The notes under the pieces were generated by a model. It was given only the letters and a program-made list of their open reading frames with translations. It had not been told where the DNA came from and ran no database searches. From Acidobacteriota bacterium (GTDB lineage: Bacteria > Acidobacteriota > Terriglobia > Terriglobales > Acidobacteriaceae), in assembly GCA_021810175.1 (NCBI GenBank), contig JAJZJJ010000214.1:1-5962 (forward strand): a stretch of 5,962 nt of DNA. Reading direction: 5' to 3'. Made by a program: the position numbers and the translations under genes. Below, in pieces: positions 5,734 through 5,962 of this stretch. The stretch's first letter is position 1. Each line of letters starts with the position of its first letter.

Positions 5734-5962
5734 CTATTCCCGCCGCAGCGCTTCCACCGGCTCCATCGCTGCCGCCTTTGACGCCGGATACACGCCCGCA
5801 ATCACCCCGCACACCGTCAGCGAACCAAATGCCAGCGCCGCCGTCCACGGCACAATGTGCGGCGGAGCAAATCCGCGTAGCCCACCGCCCACAAGCTGCT
5901 GCAGCAGCCACATAAACGCCGCCGCGCCGCCAATGCCAATCAGCCCGCTCAGGCCCGTCAGC
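5734..5962 (-). CDS. ABC transporter permease, MacB/FtsX family, C-terminal part only
   Basis: A reading frame enters at the window edge and ends at a TAG at 5734-5736. It gives 75 residues, with the start and most of the gene lying beyond 5962. Two hydrophobic segments are visible, at about 2-24 and 38-58 of the fragment, followed by the classical FtsX-type ending YPASKAAAMEPVEALRRE. This matches the end of the neighbouring permease (PAIQAANLDPIEALRYE), so the two are paralogues placed head to tail. Codons are mostly NNG/NNC, as in the downstream gene. It is partial because of the window boundary, with no sign of a break in the gene. An ATPase partner may lie further upstream on this strand. 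Confidence 0.85.
   Translation of the reverse strand, partial: LTGLSGLIGIGGAAAFMWLLQQLVGGGLRGFAPPHIVPWTAALAFGSLTVCGVIAGVYPASKAAAMEPVEALRRE

Noticed and set aside
5718..5801. 28-residue N-terminal extension of the complete permease
   Set aside because: It lies largely within the end of the upstream permease gene and is Arg/Trp-rich with no family similarity. The ATG at 5717 gives the expected N-terminus.

Overview
The window is GC-rich, Gram-negative chromosomal DNA. It carries a lipid A biosynthesis gene (lpxB), a secreted GH16 glycoside hydrolase, a secreted M1-peptidase-like protein with TPR repeats, and tandem MacB/FtsX-type ABC permeases. That mix resembles a soil Acidobacteriota (Terriglobia-type) genome, but this placement is inferred from gene style and is not proven.

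Layout. Positions 1-356 hold no convincing complete gene. They contain a nested inverted repeat (25-143) that looks like a small non-autonomous mobile element (MITE-like), then about 210 nt leading into the first gene. On the + strand follow a secreted GH16 beta-glucanase-like enzyme (357-1217), a strong hairpin (1224-1249), a candidate promoter, lpxB (1303-2484), and an M1-like protein (2481-4451) whose start overlaps the lpxB stop by 4 nt. After a 27-nt convergent gap come two ABC transporter permease genes on the - strand. One is complete (4479-5717). The other is the C-terminal end of a second permease (5734-5962) that runs out of the window. They are 16 nt apart and probably form one operon transcribed toward lpxB and the M1 gene.

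How the genes relate. LpxB makes the lipid A disaccharide precursor at the inner membrane. The coupled downstream protein is predicted to be exported to the periplasm or cell surface. It keeps the M1 fold signature but lacks most of the zinc and catalytic residues, so it is probably a binding or scaffold protein. The GH16 gene is separated from lpxB by a hairpin and is probably transcribed independently. The permeases belong to the MacB-like class, which couples cytoplasmic ATP hydrolysis to work in the periplasm or export. No ATPase gene is visible here.

The most notable items are the degenerate M1 active site, the MITE-like palindrome, the strand-wide excess of C over G on the + strand irrespective of gene direction, and a local change in codon choice in the last quarter of lpxB. 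I found no tRNA, rRNA, CRISPR array or intact transposase. I see no strong evidence of a wholly new multi-gene system.
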